Assembly (NCBI RefSeq): GCF_008120935.1
Contig: NZ_RDBO01000016.1
Location: 1-45,954, forward strand
Length of the DNA stretch: 45,954 nucleotides
Origin: Streptomyces sp. sk2.1
Lineage (GTDB): Bacteria; Actinomycetota; Actinomycetes; Streptomycetales; Streptomycetaceae
Direction: 5' to 3'
The position numbers and the translations under genes were made by a program. The notes beneath the pieces are model-generated. The model worked only from the letters and a program-made list of their open reading frames with translations, was not told the origin of the DNA and made no database searches. The first letter of the stretch is position 1. Every line of letters begins with the position of its first letter. Below are positions 1 through 7,905 of the stretch, piece by piece.

Positions 1-1105
1 GGACCGGAGCGGGCGGGTGCTGGCCTTCTCCAGCAGACAGGACGAGGCCGACGGGGCCAGGATCGCGACCGTGCTGGGCCGTCAGGTCCCCGCCGAGAAA
101 CTGCGAGCCCTGGAGATGGCCGGAGCCTTCCAGGCCCTCTACCGGAAGGAGGAACCCGTCTACATCGACGGTGTCTCGGACCGGCCCCGGGCCGCGATCG
201 CCGTCCGCGCCGGCGGCGAGATCCTCGGCTCGATCTGGGTCGTCGTCGACGCCCCGCCGAGCGAGGACCGCACCCGGGCACTCCAGGAGGCGGCGAAGGT
301 GGCCGCCCTGCACCTGCTGCGCCGCCGCACCGGCGAGGACGCCGAACGCCGACTGCGCGCGGACCTGCTCGCCACCGTCCTGGAAGGCGGCATGCACGCC
401 CCGCAGGCCGCCGCCCGGCTCGGCCTGGCCGCGCAGCCGGCCTGCGTGCTCGCCCTCACGGTGACCGGCGAGCCGGCCGCGCCCGACCGGGTCGCCGCAG
501 GCCACCGCGCCGCCGAGGCCCTCACCCTGCACCTGGCCGCGATCCACCCCCGCACTGCCACGGCCACCCTCGGGGGCGTCACCTACGCGGTCCTGCCCGC
601 CGGATCGGACGAGCAGGGGCTGCGGGTGGCCGAGGCGTTCCTCGGTCGGGTCGGCGACCGGGTCCCCGCCGTCATCGGCGTCGGCCGGCTCGCCGCCCGC
701 CCGGCCGAACTGCGCCGCTCCCGCACCGACGCGGACCGTGCGCTGCGGGTCCTCGGCTCCGGCCGCACCCGGCGCCGGACCGCCCGGCTGTCGGACGTCT
801 ACGCCGCCGCGCTGCTGGAGGAGCTGACGGACCGGATCACCGCCGAGGACGACCTGCCGGACGGCCCGGTCGTACGGCTGCTCGCCCACGACGCCAAGCA
901 CAACACGGCCCTCACGGACACCCTGGACGCCTGGCTGAGCACCTTCGGCGACGTCCCCGCCGCCGCGGCCGCCGTGCACGTCCACCCCAACACCTTCCGC
1001 TACCGGCTCAAACGGCTGGCCGCGGTCGCGGACATCGACCTCGCCGACCCGGAGGCCCGGTTCGAGGCGATGCTGCAACTGCGCCTGAGACCACCGCACT
1101 CCTGA
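1..1105 (+). CDS. PucR-family transcriptional regulator, 5' end outside window
   Basis: This encodes a DNA-binding regulator of the PucR/CdaR type. The reading frame is open from base 2, and the residues ahead of the first in-window GTG (DRSGR, leading into VLAFSS and later LGRQVP) look like internal family sequence, so the true start lies upstream. The last 70 or so residues carry the PucR C-terminal helix-turn-helix, recognisable in 'HPNTFRYRLKRL' followed by 'DPEARFEAMLQLRLR'. The middle resembles the GGDEF-like linker of the family. Members often control purine, amino-acid or stress genes, but no target can be named here. The gene ends at TGA 1103-1105, next to a decayed dehydrogenase fragment on the other strand, so it has no intact neighbour in its own operon. 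The family is secure; the effector is unknown. Confidence 0.85.
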   Translation, partial: DRSGRVLAFSSRQDEADGARIATVLGRQVPAEKLRALEMAGAFQALYRKEEPVYIDGVSDRPRAAIAVRAGGEILGSIWVVVDAPPSEDRTRALQEAAKVAALHLLRRRTGEDAERRLRADLLATVLEGGMHAPQAAARLGLAAQPACVLALTVTGEPAAPDRVAAGHRAAEALTLHLAAIHPRTATATLGGVTYAVLPAGSDEQGLRVAEAFLGRVGDRVPAVIGVGRLAARPAELRRSRTDADRALRVLGSGRTRRRTARLSDVYAAALLEELTDRITAEDDLPDGPVVRLLAHDAKHNTALTDTLDAWLSTFGDVPAAAAAVHVHPNTFRYRLKRLAAVADIDLADPEARFEAMLQLRLRPPHS

Positions 1106-1139
1106 TGCCGCTCGCTCCGTCACCGTGGCACTGGGATCG

Positions 1140-1324
1140 ATCCGGGCACCGGGCGGACGGAAGAGATCGACGGGCGAAGCCTCCGGGTGAGAGTAGGTGT
1201 GCACATCACCACCGCATATACCGACGTACCCGTTGCGGATCTTCACCTGACCGGGGCCGACTTCTGGTTCCGGCACATCCTCGATCCGCAGATCTTCCTT
1301 GCCGTAGAACATTGCTGCCTTCAC
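1140..1324 (-). pseudogene. Truncated (R,R)-butanediol dehydrogenase-like gene, 5' end only
   Basis: Reading leftwards from a GTG at 1324, the first 40 or so residues match the start of zinc-dependent 2,3-butanediol dehydrogenases: 'KAAMFYGKEDLRIEDVPEPE', then 'VGPGQVKIRNGYVGICGGD'. An AGGAG Shine-Dalgarno sits 7 bases upstream of the GTG, so the translation start survives. Similarity fades after about residue 50 ('HTYSHPEASPVDL'), and the frame then runs into the PucR gene on the opposite strand. A complete member has about 350 residues, so the catalytic zinc site and the Rossmann domain are missing. This is a gene start cut off by rearrangement, next to IS remnants. The normal Cys-Gly-Ser-Asp motif is Cys-Gly-Gly-Asp here, also consistent with decay. 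Confidence 0.75.
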
Positions 1325-1544
1325 GGATGCTCCTCATCCCCCGCCATGGCTCACTGAACGGGGCACCCGCAGACAGCGGTGCCCGTCGAGGATCTTTCGC
1401 TCCCGACGAATGGCCCACAACCGCCACGTGAGCGGGATCGAGCCTTCGCACACCGCAACACGCGCAGAGGGCGCGCAGGTGCCACTCGCGCACCAGTGTC
1501 CTGAGAGGGAATCCGATCCGGGTGGTTGGTGTCTCGGGATGTTC

Positions 1545-1640
1545 TTGTGGCTGTGGGACGTGGTGAACGCGATCCTCCGCGCCGGCCGCACCGGGATCCC
1601 GGGGGAGCACCTGCCGCACGGCTTTCCGCGTGCAGGACCA
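1545..1640 (+). pseudogene. IS5-like transposase remnant
   Basis: In one plus-strand frame, 'DVVNAILRAGRTGI' followed by 'LPHGFP' (from about 1557) resembles the conserved N-terminal stretch of IS5-family transposases, usually read as 'vvnAIlyvlRTGiqWryLPhdFP'. The key Trp is replaced and similarity stops after about 25 residues. No DDE residues, start codon or inverted repeats can be found. It is a short degenerate scrap. Confidence 0.45.
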
Positions 1641-1839
1641 TCGGCCCGCTCCTGCAGCGGACCTGCGCCGAACTCGTTGGCGGGCCGCTGGAGGGCCTGC
1701 TGCCGGACCTCCGCGGCTGGCACACCGAAGAAGCCGCCGACGGTGTCGCCCCGGCCACCGAGCTCTCCCGGTGGCCGGGCGGCCGCGCCCTGCACGACCC
1801 TCGCCCCGGCGAACCCCGCACACCCGGGCTTGGGGTGAG

Positions 1840-2105
1840 CTGCTGCTTCCACTGCTCCGGCCCGTCCGGCCGGCGCGAGCCCCACTCGCTCCGGGGCGCG
1901 GTCGGGCCGCCCGGCAAACCGTGCGTACGGGGCAGTCAGCCGGGACGACGGCTCGGCGAACGTCCGCCGCCCCACAGATGAAACGCCGGACCGTCAACCG
2001 GATCACAAAGCCCTGTTCAGCGAGTGGAAGGTCCTCCAGCCTGCGCCGGTATCGGTCGTGGACTCGGTCCGAGAGGGCGTACGAGGTCTCACGCGAGCCT
2101 GTCTC
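1840..2105 (-). pseudogene. ISL3-family transposase N-terminal remnant, frameshifted
   Basis: The minus strand carries two frames that together match the start of an ISL3 transposase. 'RVHDRYRRRLEDLPL' and 'IRLTVRRFICG' (about 2066-1971) correspond to the zinc-finger and arm region. After a frameshift near 1975, 'RRTFAEPSSRLTAPYAR' and 'GLAPAGRAGA' (about 1970-1850) correspond to the usual RRTFaEqv..LTrrYar and lALAGRAGA motifs. The DDE catalytic core that should follow is absent. The remnant lies between the IS5-like scrap and the DHFR gene and shows that several elements inserted here and decayed. Confidence 0.7.
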
Positions 2106-2291
2106 CTCACGATCGAACAACGTGGTAACGCTCCGCGACGACTCCCCAAGATCCGTGCCAGAACCTCTTCGTCATCGACAGAGCCACGTGATGGTTGGCC
2201 GAGTCGTTTTCTCGTGGCTCCACAGCGCGACCGATGAGTTTTTGACTTCCGGCCGGTCCAAGCTCGTGACATCCCAGGAAAGGACACCGCC

Positions 2292-2897
2292 ATGTCGGAG
2301 CTTCTCGTCGACTTCATCACCTCCCTCGACGGCTACGCGTCGGGAAAGGGGTGGCCCGGGTTCTGGGGCCTCGAGGGCCCGGAGTACCTCGCATGGCTCG
2401 GCGAGCAGCCCGGGGCCACCTACCTGATGGGAGCGAACACCTACCGCCTGATGTCGGGCTTCGCCGCAGGCGAGGTCCCGGATGGCCAGGACGAGTTCAG
2501 GCCCGAGGAGGAGGCGTCCGTCGACGAGCTCACGCAAGCTTCCAAGGTGGTGTTCTCCTCCTCTCTCCAGCAGCCGCTGACGTGGGCCAACTCCACGCTC
2601 GTCCGCGACGACGCCGTCGAGGCGGTCCGCGCCATGAAGTCGAGCGGCTCGGGGCTCCTCAGCACGATCGGCAGCCTCAGCCTGTGCCGGTCCCTGCTGC
2701 GAGCCGGACTCGTCGACCGCTTCCGGGTCGTGATGTTCCCGGTGATCACCGGGGCCACGGGTGAAGAACGCATCTACGACGGCTATCCGGACGTTGCCCT
2801 GGAGATGATCGAGCACCGCACCTTCGACGGCCGCATCCAGTTGGTCGAGTACAAGCCCCACGTGCTCGAGCACCCGCCGCTCGACGTCCCTGCGTGA
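2292..2897 (+). CDS. Dihydrofolate reductase-family (RibD C-terminal) protein
   Basis: This 201-residue protein has the DHFR/RibD C-terminal fold typical of small actinobacterial reductases of unknown substrate. It opens with 'LVDFITSLDGYASGKGW', has the 'YLMGANTYRLM' segment, then 'SKVVFSS' before the Leu-Thr-Trp strand, and a C-terminal 'DRFRVVMFPVITG'. The ATG at 2292 is preceded by an AGGAAAGGA ribosome-binding site at a good distance. These proteins are thought to use NADPH, but most are uncharacterised, and true folate reduction should not be assumed. It stands alone, with IS remnants upstream and a minisatellite region downstream, and its codon use is as GC-rich as its neighbours'. Confidence 0.85.
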   Translation: MSELLVDFITSLDGYASGKGWPGFWGLEGPEYLAWLGEQPGATYLMGANTYRLMSGFAAGEVPDGQDEFRPEEEASVDELTQASKVVFSSSLQQPLTWANSTLVRDDAVEAVRAMKSSGSGLLSTIGSLSLCRSLLRAGLVDRFRVVMFPVITGATGEERIYDGYPDVALEMIEHRTFDGRIQLVEYKPHVLEHPPLDVPA

Positions 2898-3018
2898 CGA
2901 CGCCCCGTCCGCCGGGCCGGACGGCCGGCGGGCCGACGCCGACGGGCCGCCGGGCCGCCGATGTCAGGGCGCCCGGCCCGCCTGGCCCCGAGCCGTCGCA
3001 GGTCAGCCCACATACGTC

Positions 3019-3492
3019 CGGGTCGGTCCTCGACCGTGCGAGCTTGAGCGAGCGGTCGAGCACGGTCGCGGCGGTCGCGGCGGTCGCGGCGGTCGCGGCG
3101 GTCGCGGCGGTCGCGGCGGTCGCGGCGGTCGCCATCAGGGTGCGGCGGTCGGCCGACGTCGGCTCGAGCCGTTCCCGCTCGGCTCAGGTGTGCATGGACC
3201 CGCCCCGGTCGAAATACAGCTGGGGTTGGGTCATGCGGCCGATCTCGCGTTCGGCCACGTCGTGCAGCCGGTGCGCCACCTCGGTGTGCCGAGCGTCAGG
3301 GCCTGCTTTCCGGACGGCGGTTGCCGTGGGGACTTCGGCGGCGCGGTCGAAACCGGGACCGGCCCCGGCGACGAGTTCTGAGACGGTGCTCGGGCTGCGG
3401 CCGATCTTCCGGGCGATGTCGCTGCGGCCCATGCCCGCGGCGTGGTGCCGGCGTACCGCTCGCCGGCCGGTTTCGGTGAGGGGTCGGCTCAT
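3019..3492 (-). pseudogene. Phage/plasmid-type helix-turn-helix protein broken by a stop codon
   Basis: The ATG at 3492 has a strong AGGAGGTGA ribosome-binding site. The first part reads 'GMGRSDIARKIGRSPSTVSE', a clear helix-turn-helix, then a helical stretch ending in 'EIGRMTQPQLYFDRGGSMHT' and a TGA at 3186-3184. The same frame continues past the stop with family-like sequence: 'AERERLEPTSADRRTLMATA', then a run of Ala-Ala-Thr triplets, then 'VLDRSLKLA'. I recall this order (HTH, helical linker, Y/F-F-x-G-G, P-T-x-A-D-R, D-R-S-L-K-L) from small actinophage and plasmid HTH proteins. The ancestral gene therefore probably ran through the stop and was truncated by a nonsense change near its 3' end. 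The 102-residue product could still be made. The position of the original end is uncertain. Confidence 0.6.
3064..3133. repeat. 9-bp minisatellite, seven perfect GGTCGCGGC units
   Basis: Seven identical copies of GGTCGCGGC run from 3064 to 3126, followed by a partial copy (GGTCGCC). The unit is a multiple of three and lies inside the broken minus-strand HTH gene, where it encodes repeated Ala-Ala-Thr. Replication slippage is the likely origin. Confidence 0.95.
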
Positions 3493-3537
3493 GGGCGCGT
3501 CACCTCCTCACCGCGGGGCCCAGGTCCGGGCATGCAG

Positions 3538-3572
3538 AACGCCCCGTCGCGGCGAGAGGGCGACGGGGCGTT
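3538..3572. terminator. Hairpin terminator, 13-bp stem
   Basis: AACGCCCCGTCGC (3538-3550) and GCGACGGGGCGTT (3560-3572) pair perfectly around a 9-base loop. The hairpin lies just downstream of the minus-strand lipoprotein gene (stop at 3636) and upstream of the HTH gene. T residues follow on the plus side and A residues on the minus side, so it may act in both directions. Confidence 0.85.
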
Positions 3573-3635
3573 TGTTTCCGGGCATGCCGGGGCCACCCTG
3601 ATCGGCTCACAGGCCGATAGCGGTCGGCAATGTCG

Positions 3636-4064
3636 TCACTTCGGGCAGAGCGTCTTGCGCAGCGCCTCGTTCAGCGCCTTGCCTTGTGCGTCCGTCAACG
3701 GTTGGGCGTCGTTCCCGAATCGCTGCGCCGCCGCCCAATCGATCTTGTCGTTCGGCTTCGCGAGCGAGGAGCACTGGTTCCGCCCGGCGTCGATCGCCTT
3801 CTGCTCGTCCACGATCAGCCGTTGGTCGACAGCCGCGATCGCGTCCAGGTACGCGTCACGGGCGTCACCAATCGGCGCATCCGGAATGCCCGCGGCCCTC
3901 TCGGCATCGCTGCTCTTCCCGCTGTCGTCGGCCGGCGGTTCCTCCGCGGCCGGGGCGGATGCCTCCGGCGCGGGCTTCGTGACGTCCTTCTCGTCGGCCG
4001 AGCAGGCGGTCAGGGCGAGCAGCGCGGCGGCGGACGCGGCGAGCAGGACAGCGGTTCTTCTCAC
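3636..4064 (-). CDS. Small secreted lipoprotein, function unknown
   Basis: The 142-residue product is an exported lipoprotein. From the GTG at 4064 it begins 'VRRTAVLLAASAAALLAL', with a lipobox ending L-T-A-C, so the mature protein would be lipid-anchored at that Cys (about residue 20). An acidic Pro/Ala/Glu-rich linker follows, then a helical domain of about 80 residues with two Cys ('NQCSSL' and the C-terminal 'TLCPK') that could form a disulphide. A GGAG motif lies 6 bases upstream of this GTG, and the signal peptide begins exactly there, so I prefer it to the in-frame ATG at 4145. A hairpin terminator follows the gene. I do not recognise a named family. Confidence 0.8.
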   Translation of the reverse strand: MRRTAVLLAASAAALLALTACSADEKDVTKPAPEASAPAAEEPPADDSGKSSDAERAAGIPDAPIGDARDAYLDAIAAVDQRLIVDEQKAIDAGRNQCSSLAKPNDKIDWAAAQRFGNDAQPLTDAQGKALNEALRKTLCPK

Positions 4065-4366
4065 GGTGGTACTCCGTACGTAGGTCTGTGCTCTGTGAGA
4101 CAGGCGAGGCGGCCGGAGGGTTGTGGTGACTCCCCCGCACGACACGCGGGCCGCCCGGTCGACAGCGGGGCACAGCGTGGCATACGGGGGTTACTCACAC
4201 GCCATACGGCCTGGTCAGGGGCCTGTGTGGTTGTCGTGTGGGGCGAGTTGGTGGGCGATGGTCCACGGCTTTCGCCCAGCCCTCCGTGCCCCCGAACCAG
4301 TGCTCTGTCCCAAGGTCACAGCCGTGTCTTCCCTGCCAGGGGCCCCTGCTCCGGCAGCCTGTGCCC

Positions 4367-4639
4367 ATGACCGAAATCTTCGAGCACGCCCCGCAGACCT
4401 GGAACGCCGCGCAGCTCCGCGAGGCGCTGAAGGACCTTCCCGACGACTCGCCCATCCACATCGGTGTCGCGGAAGACCCCGGTGACTTCGACGGATACCG
4501 CGGGGGTGTTCTCGTGGACGCGCACCGGGTCGAGAACTGGTGGCCGGCCACCGCCACCGAACCGGAGCGCACCGAGACCGAGAAGGCGCTGACCCTGTTC
4601 GTCGACTGGGAACCGGGCGCGTACGACCGCCTCGACTGA
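4367..4639 (+). CDS. Small DUF6225-like protein
   Basis: A 90-residue acidic soluble protein starting at ATG 4367. It reads 'MTEIFEHAPQTWNAAQLREA', then 'LPDDSPIHIGVAEDPGDFDG' and ends with an acidic Trp-containing tail. As I recall it, this matches the small Streptomyces family DUF6225, which has no known function. There are no membrane segments, signal peptide or Cys residues. The ribosome-binding site is weak. The gene is transcribed away from the lipoprotein gene across about 300 bases of intergenic DNA. The longer frame starting at 4238 has no family-like sequence before residue 44. Confidence 0.7.
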   Translation: MTEIFEHAPQTWNAAQLREALKDLPDDSPIHIGVAEDPGDFDGYRGGVLVDAHRVENWWPATATEPERTETEKALTLFVDWEPGAYDRLD

Positions 4640-5072
4640 ACGAGACGCGCCCCAAGAAGACCCCACGACAACGCGCCGGCAGAACCACACCCCGGGGCTG
4701 CGCCGGCTCCTCCGGGCGTTCGAGGCCACGGATCCGGATCCGGGCCTCACTGCGCCCGGTTGTCCAGGACCGGAAGCGGGCAGGGGTCTTCGGGACTTCG
4801 GCCCCATGGCACGGAGGCGGTGACAGCACCGTCCAACGTGCCGGACCGGGCGGGCAGGGCGGCGAGGCGGGTCGGCGCTGCGATGGTTCCAGCGGTCTCG
4901 GGCCTTCTCGGGAATCTCGGGCCTTTTCTCGGGAATGGTGTCGTCCATGACGGCCTCGGGTTCCTGGGCGTCCGGGCCGGTGGCGGTCTTGATGCGGTCG
5001 ATCACGAGGGCCGCGGCGTCGCAGAAGCTGAGCCGACGCCGCCTGCCGCGTACGAAGCCACCGCTTCGTGGC
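4640..5072. other. Gene-poor stretch with a possible coding remnant on the minus strand
   Basis: No complete gene is visible. On the minus strand, between about 5040 and 4870, one frame reads 'RLSFCDAAALVIDRIKTATG' then 'EAVMDDTIPEKRPEIPEKAR', which looks like real protein rather than shadow sequence. It has no good start and dissolves into Arg/Pro-rich nonsense, so it may be a remnant. A short direct repeat (TTCTCGGGAAT and TCTCGGGAAT, 4905-4936) encodes the repeated Ile-Pro-Glu-Lys. Confidence 0.4.
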
Positions 5073-5876
5073 TCACCCCAGCACCAACAGCACCGCCAGA
5101 GCGACGAGGAGGGAGTCGATCCGGTCGAGGATGCCGCCGGAGCCGGGCAGCCAACGACCGGCGTCCTTGGCGTGGGCGCCCCGCTTGACCATCGACTCCA
5201 GCAGGTCCCCGAGCGGGCCGCCGACGGCCACGGCCACCGCCGTCTGCCACGTCAGGGAGGACAGCACGGCCAGCGTGAGGAGACCGGCCGCGGCCCCGGC
5301 CAGTGTGCCGCTCCACCGCTTGGCGGGCGACAGGGGGGAGAGCCGGGGGCCGCCGAGACGGCGACCCGCCGCGTACGCGACGATGTCGGCGATCGACACG
5401 GCCACGAACAGGACGAGGCCGAGGGCGCCGGACGATACGAGGCCGGCCAGGGCGCCCAGCCACACGAACCCCAGCAGGCCCGCCCCCAGGCGGTGGAGTC
5501 CGTGCTCCGCGTCACCCGAGAACAACGGCACCCCGGCGATCGCAAGCGCCCCGGCCGCCGCCACCCGGAGCACCTCCCCGGGGGCCAGCCAGGCGGTCAG
5601 GACGAGTCCGACGATCGCCGCGCCCAGCACCGCCCGGTCCACCGGCCCCAGCCGGAGCAGCCCGCCGAACTCCGCCACCGCGACCACACCGACCACGGCC
5701 GCGAGCACCGCGATGCCCGGTGGGCCGAGCCAGAACGCGGCGGTCACCAGGGGCACTCCGAGCGCCCACACACACCAGCGGACCAGCAGCTCACGGCGCC
5801 GGGTCGCCGCCACCGCGACGCCTCCGACCGCCAGTGCCCCACCGAGGTACGGCACGAGACCGGCGACCGTCGTCAC
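5073..5876 (-). CDS. Phosphatidate cytidylyltransferase-like (CdsA family) membrane protein
   Basis: A 267-residue integral membrane protein that would activate a phospholipid head with CTP, as CDP-diacylglycerol synthases do. About seven hydrophobic segments lie in the first 220 residues. The C-terminal part holds the family signature: 'LSPAKRWSGTLAG', then 'GDLLESMVKRGAHAKDAG', then 'LPGSGGILDRIDSLL', giving the K-R...K-D...G-G-x-x-D-R-x-D pattern with the acidic residues expected for Mg2+ and CTP binding. The GTG start at 5876 overlaps the stop of the aminotransferase fusion (GTGA, 4 bases), so the two are translationally coupled. The pairing with an aminotransferase suggests an unusual lipid or aminophosphate product rather than housekeeping phospholipid synthesis. 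That is inference. Confidence 0.85.
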   Translation of the reverse strand: MTTVAGLVPYLGGALAVGGVAVAATRRRELLVRWCVWALGVPLVTAAFWLGPPGIAVLAAVVGVVAVAEFGGLLRLGPVDRAVLGAAIVGLVLTAWLAPGEVLRVAAAGALAIAGVPLFSGDAEHGLHRLGAGLLGFVWLGALAGLVSSGALGLVLFVAVSIADIVAYAAGRRLGGPRLSPLSPAKRWSGTLAGAAAGLLTLAVLSSLTWQTAVAVAVGGPLGDLLESMVKRGAHAKDAGRWLPGSGGILDRIDSLLVALAVLLVLG

Positions 5877-7636
5877 CGGGAGCCTCGCCCCGGTGCGCCC
5901 GGCATCACCGCGACCGGCGTACGCAACACGTCCAGGGTGCTCCGGCACGCCGCCACGATCCGTGCGTTCTCCGCCGTGTCGCGGACGGCGATCCGGACGG
6001 TCCGCCCCTCGTACGCCGGGGACATCGGCGACAGGTCGCGCAGGAACACGTCGTGCCGTCGGCACTCGCGCACCAGCCGCGCCGCACTCGGTCCGTCCGG
6101 CGGCAGGGTCACCGTGAGGAAGTTCGCCACCCCCTCGTCGACCGAGGAGAACCCGTCCAACTCCCGGAGACCGTTCGCCAGTTCCCGGCGCAGCACATGG
6201 GTGCGGGCCCAGCGCCCCGCGTAGTACGCGGGGTCGCGCAGCGCCGTCACGGCAGCCAGCTGGGCCGGCAGGCTCACGGGCCACGGCGGCGTCCAGCGCC
6301 GCAGCTCCCCGGCCGTCTCCGGACCGGCCACCAGGTACGCGGCCCGCATCCCCGACAGCGCGTACATCTTCGACAGCGAGGTGCAGACCACGACCCGGGC
6401 GTCGAGCGAGGCGAGCCCGGCGAGCGAGTCCGTCGGATCGACGTACCCCAGGTATGCCTCGTCGATCCACCACCGGGTCCGCACGGGCGAGGCCTCGATG
6501 ACCGCGCGCAGCGCGTCGGCCGGGGCGTGGCGGCCGGTCGGGTTGTTCGGGTTGACCACGACCACGAGGTCGTACCGTCCGTCGCCGGTCGCGGTGGCGA
6601 GCCGGGCCGGGTCGAGCAGCCAGCCGTCCTCCCGGCGCAGCTGGAGCCGGTCGACCCGGCAGCCGATCACCCGCTCGGTGACATGGGCGTACTCCCCATA
6701 GCCCGGATCGAGCAGGAGCACCCTGCTCTGCGGTGTCAGCCACCGGCCGAACGCGCGGAAGATCAGATCGGACGAGCCCGCCCCGACGACCAGCGACTCC
6801 ACCGGCAGGCCGCGGACCCCGGCGATCTCCGCAAGCAGTCCCTCCGCGCCCGTCGGCGGCGAGGTCCGGGCCGCCCACCCCGGATCCTCCGCGAGGATCG
6901 CCCGGACCCCTGGGGACGGCGGGAACCAGGCGTCCAGCACATCCGCCGCGACCACCTCGTGCCGACGGGCCAGGGTACGGAAGTCGGTGCCGATCGCCGA
7001 GAAGAACGCCCCGCCGTGCTCACAGCCGTCCGCACGCGGCGCGAAGGGCACGTCGAGCTGCCAGTCGAGGCCCGTCCGCAGCCGTTCCAGGATTCGGCCG
7101 TGGCGCTCCGCGACCGTCCTCGTCAGCTCGGCCACGGAGCCGCTGAGGATCTCGAACGAGACCGCGCCCGAGCGGACCGTGCGCCCCACCGGCCGCAGAC
7201 CGGTGGCGAGGTACATGTCGAGCAGCTCCGTACGACCCATCGCCACCACCCGGCGGCCGCCCCGCGCCGCGACCCAGCGCAGCGCCGCGTACATGAGGAG
7301 TGGCGCCGCCGCGGTGGACCGCCAGTGCTCCTCGACGGTCAGGACGCGGATCTCGAACGGCGCCTCCTCGGTCAGGACCGGCAGCTCCTCGCGCGTCAGG
7401 TACTTGTCGAGGGAGTAGCGGCCGACCCATGGCGGAGTGAGGCTGACGAAGCCGATCCGCGTCTTGCCGCGCGCGGCCACGAGATAGACGTTGTCGCCGT
7501 CGAGTCCGTCGCTCAGCCTTCCCGACGGATCCACCGGATGCTGGCCGAGCTCCTCCGCGTACACGCGGTGGCGCAGTTCGTGGATCCAGTCGTGATCCCG
7601 AGGCGTGGCGGTGCGCAACTGCAGGGCGTGGTTCAT
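5873..7636 (-). CDS. GNAT acetyltransferase fused to class I/II aminotransferase
   Basis: The 587-residue protein has two domains. Residues 1-200 look like a GNAT N-acyltransferase ('RVYAEELGQH', 'LVAARGKTRIGFVSLTPP', 'ALGLRP'-like 'ATGLRPVGR'). Residues 230-575 form a PLP-dependent fold-type I aminotransferase of the histidinol-phosphate or CobD type: 'VGAGSSDLIFRAF', the 'NPNNPTG' cofactor loop (362-368), 'WWIDEAYLGY' with Asp392, and 'TSLSKMYALSGMRAAY' with the Schiff-base Lys423. The ATG at 7636 has an AGAGGGA ribosome-binding site. The gene overlaps the CdsA-like gene downstream. A likely reaction is transamination or decarboxylation of a phosphorylated amino compound plus N-acylation, but the substrate is unknown. 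Confidence 0.8.
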   Translation of the reverse strand: MNHALQLRTATPRDHDWIHELRHRVYAEELGQHPVDPSGRLSDGLDGDNVYLVAARGKTRIGFVSLTPPWVGRYSLDKYLTREELPVLTEEAPFEIRVLTVEEHWRSTAAAPLLMYAALRWVAARGGRRVVAMGRTELLDMYLATGLRPVGRTVRSGAVSFEILSGSVAELTRTVAERHGRILERLRTGLDWQLDVPFAPRADGCEHGGAFFSAIGTDFRTLARRHEVVAADVLDAWFPPSPGVRAILAEDPGWAARTSPPTGAEGLLAEIAGVRGLPVESLVVGAGSSDLIFRAFGRWLTPQSRVLLLDPGYGEYAHVTERVIGCRVDRLQLRREDGWLLDPARLATATGDGRYDLVVVVNPNNPTGRHAPADALRAVIEASPVRTRWWIDEAYLGYVDPTDSLAGLASLDARVVVCTSLSKMYALSGMRAAYLVAGPETAGELRRWTPPWPVSLPAQLAAVTALRDPAYYAGRWARTHVLRRELANGLRELDGFSSVDEGVANFLTVTLPPDGPSAARLVRECRRHDVFLRDLSPMSPAYEGRTVRIAVRDTAENARIVAACRSTLDVLRTPVAVMPGAPGRGSR

Positions 7637-7701
7637 GCGTATGTCCCTCTGAGACGGTCCGACGTTCGCGCCCCAGCATGGAGGGGGCCGGCAGCCAGCA
7701 C

Positions 7702-7719
7702 CTGAGTACGTGTACTCAG
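7702..7719. promoter_or_regulatory. Palindromic operator candidate upstream of the aminotransferase operon
   Basis: CTGAGTAC-GT-GTACTCAG is an 8-2-8 inverted repeat about 70 bases upstream of the ATG at 7636. It lies where an operator overlapping the promoter of the minus-strand operon would be expected. No cognate regulator gene is adjacent. Confidence 0.5.
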
Positions 7720-7905
7720 CGGGACAGTGGAGGAGTTGGAAGCGGTCCAGGTAAGGGCCGAGTCCATGGGCAGGCACCGAACCACCGGCGTCGACCGGGC
7801 CCCGGCAAAGACGTTCGGCCTCGCCGGCTTCCAACTCCGCGGGAAACCAGTCCTGTTGTCGTGAAGGACGGTGGTGGCGTCACAGAAGTTGTGCCAGAAC
7901 CCCAT

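Noticed and set aside
3064..3133. Possible CRISPR-like array
   Set aside because: Units are 9 bp, directly abutting, without spacers. It is a minisatellite.
2894..3601. Plus-strand open frame containing an Ala-Val repeat
   Set aside because: The repeat is the minisatellite read on the other strand. There is no ribosome-binding site, and the minus strand shows a real HTH with a strong ribosome-binding site.
5303..7705. Plus-strand open frame of 800 codons
   Set aside because: Shadow of the aminotransferase fusion and CdsA-like genes, which carry catalytic motifs on the other strand.
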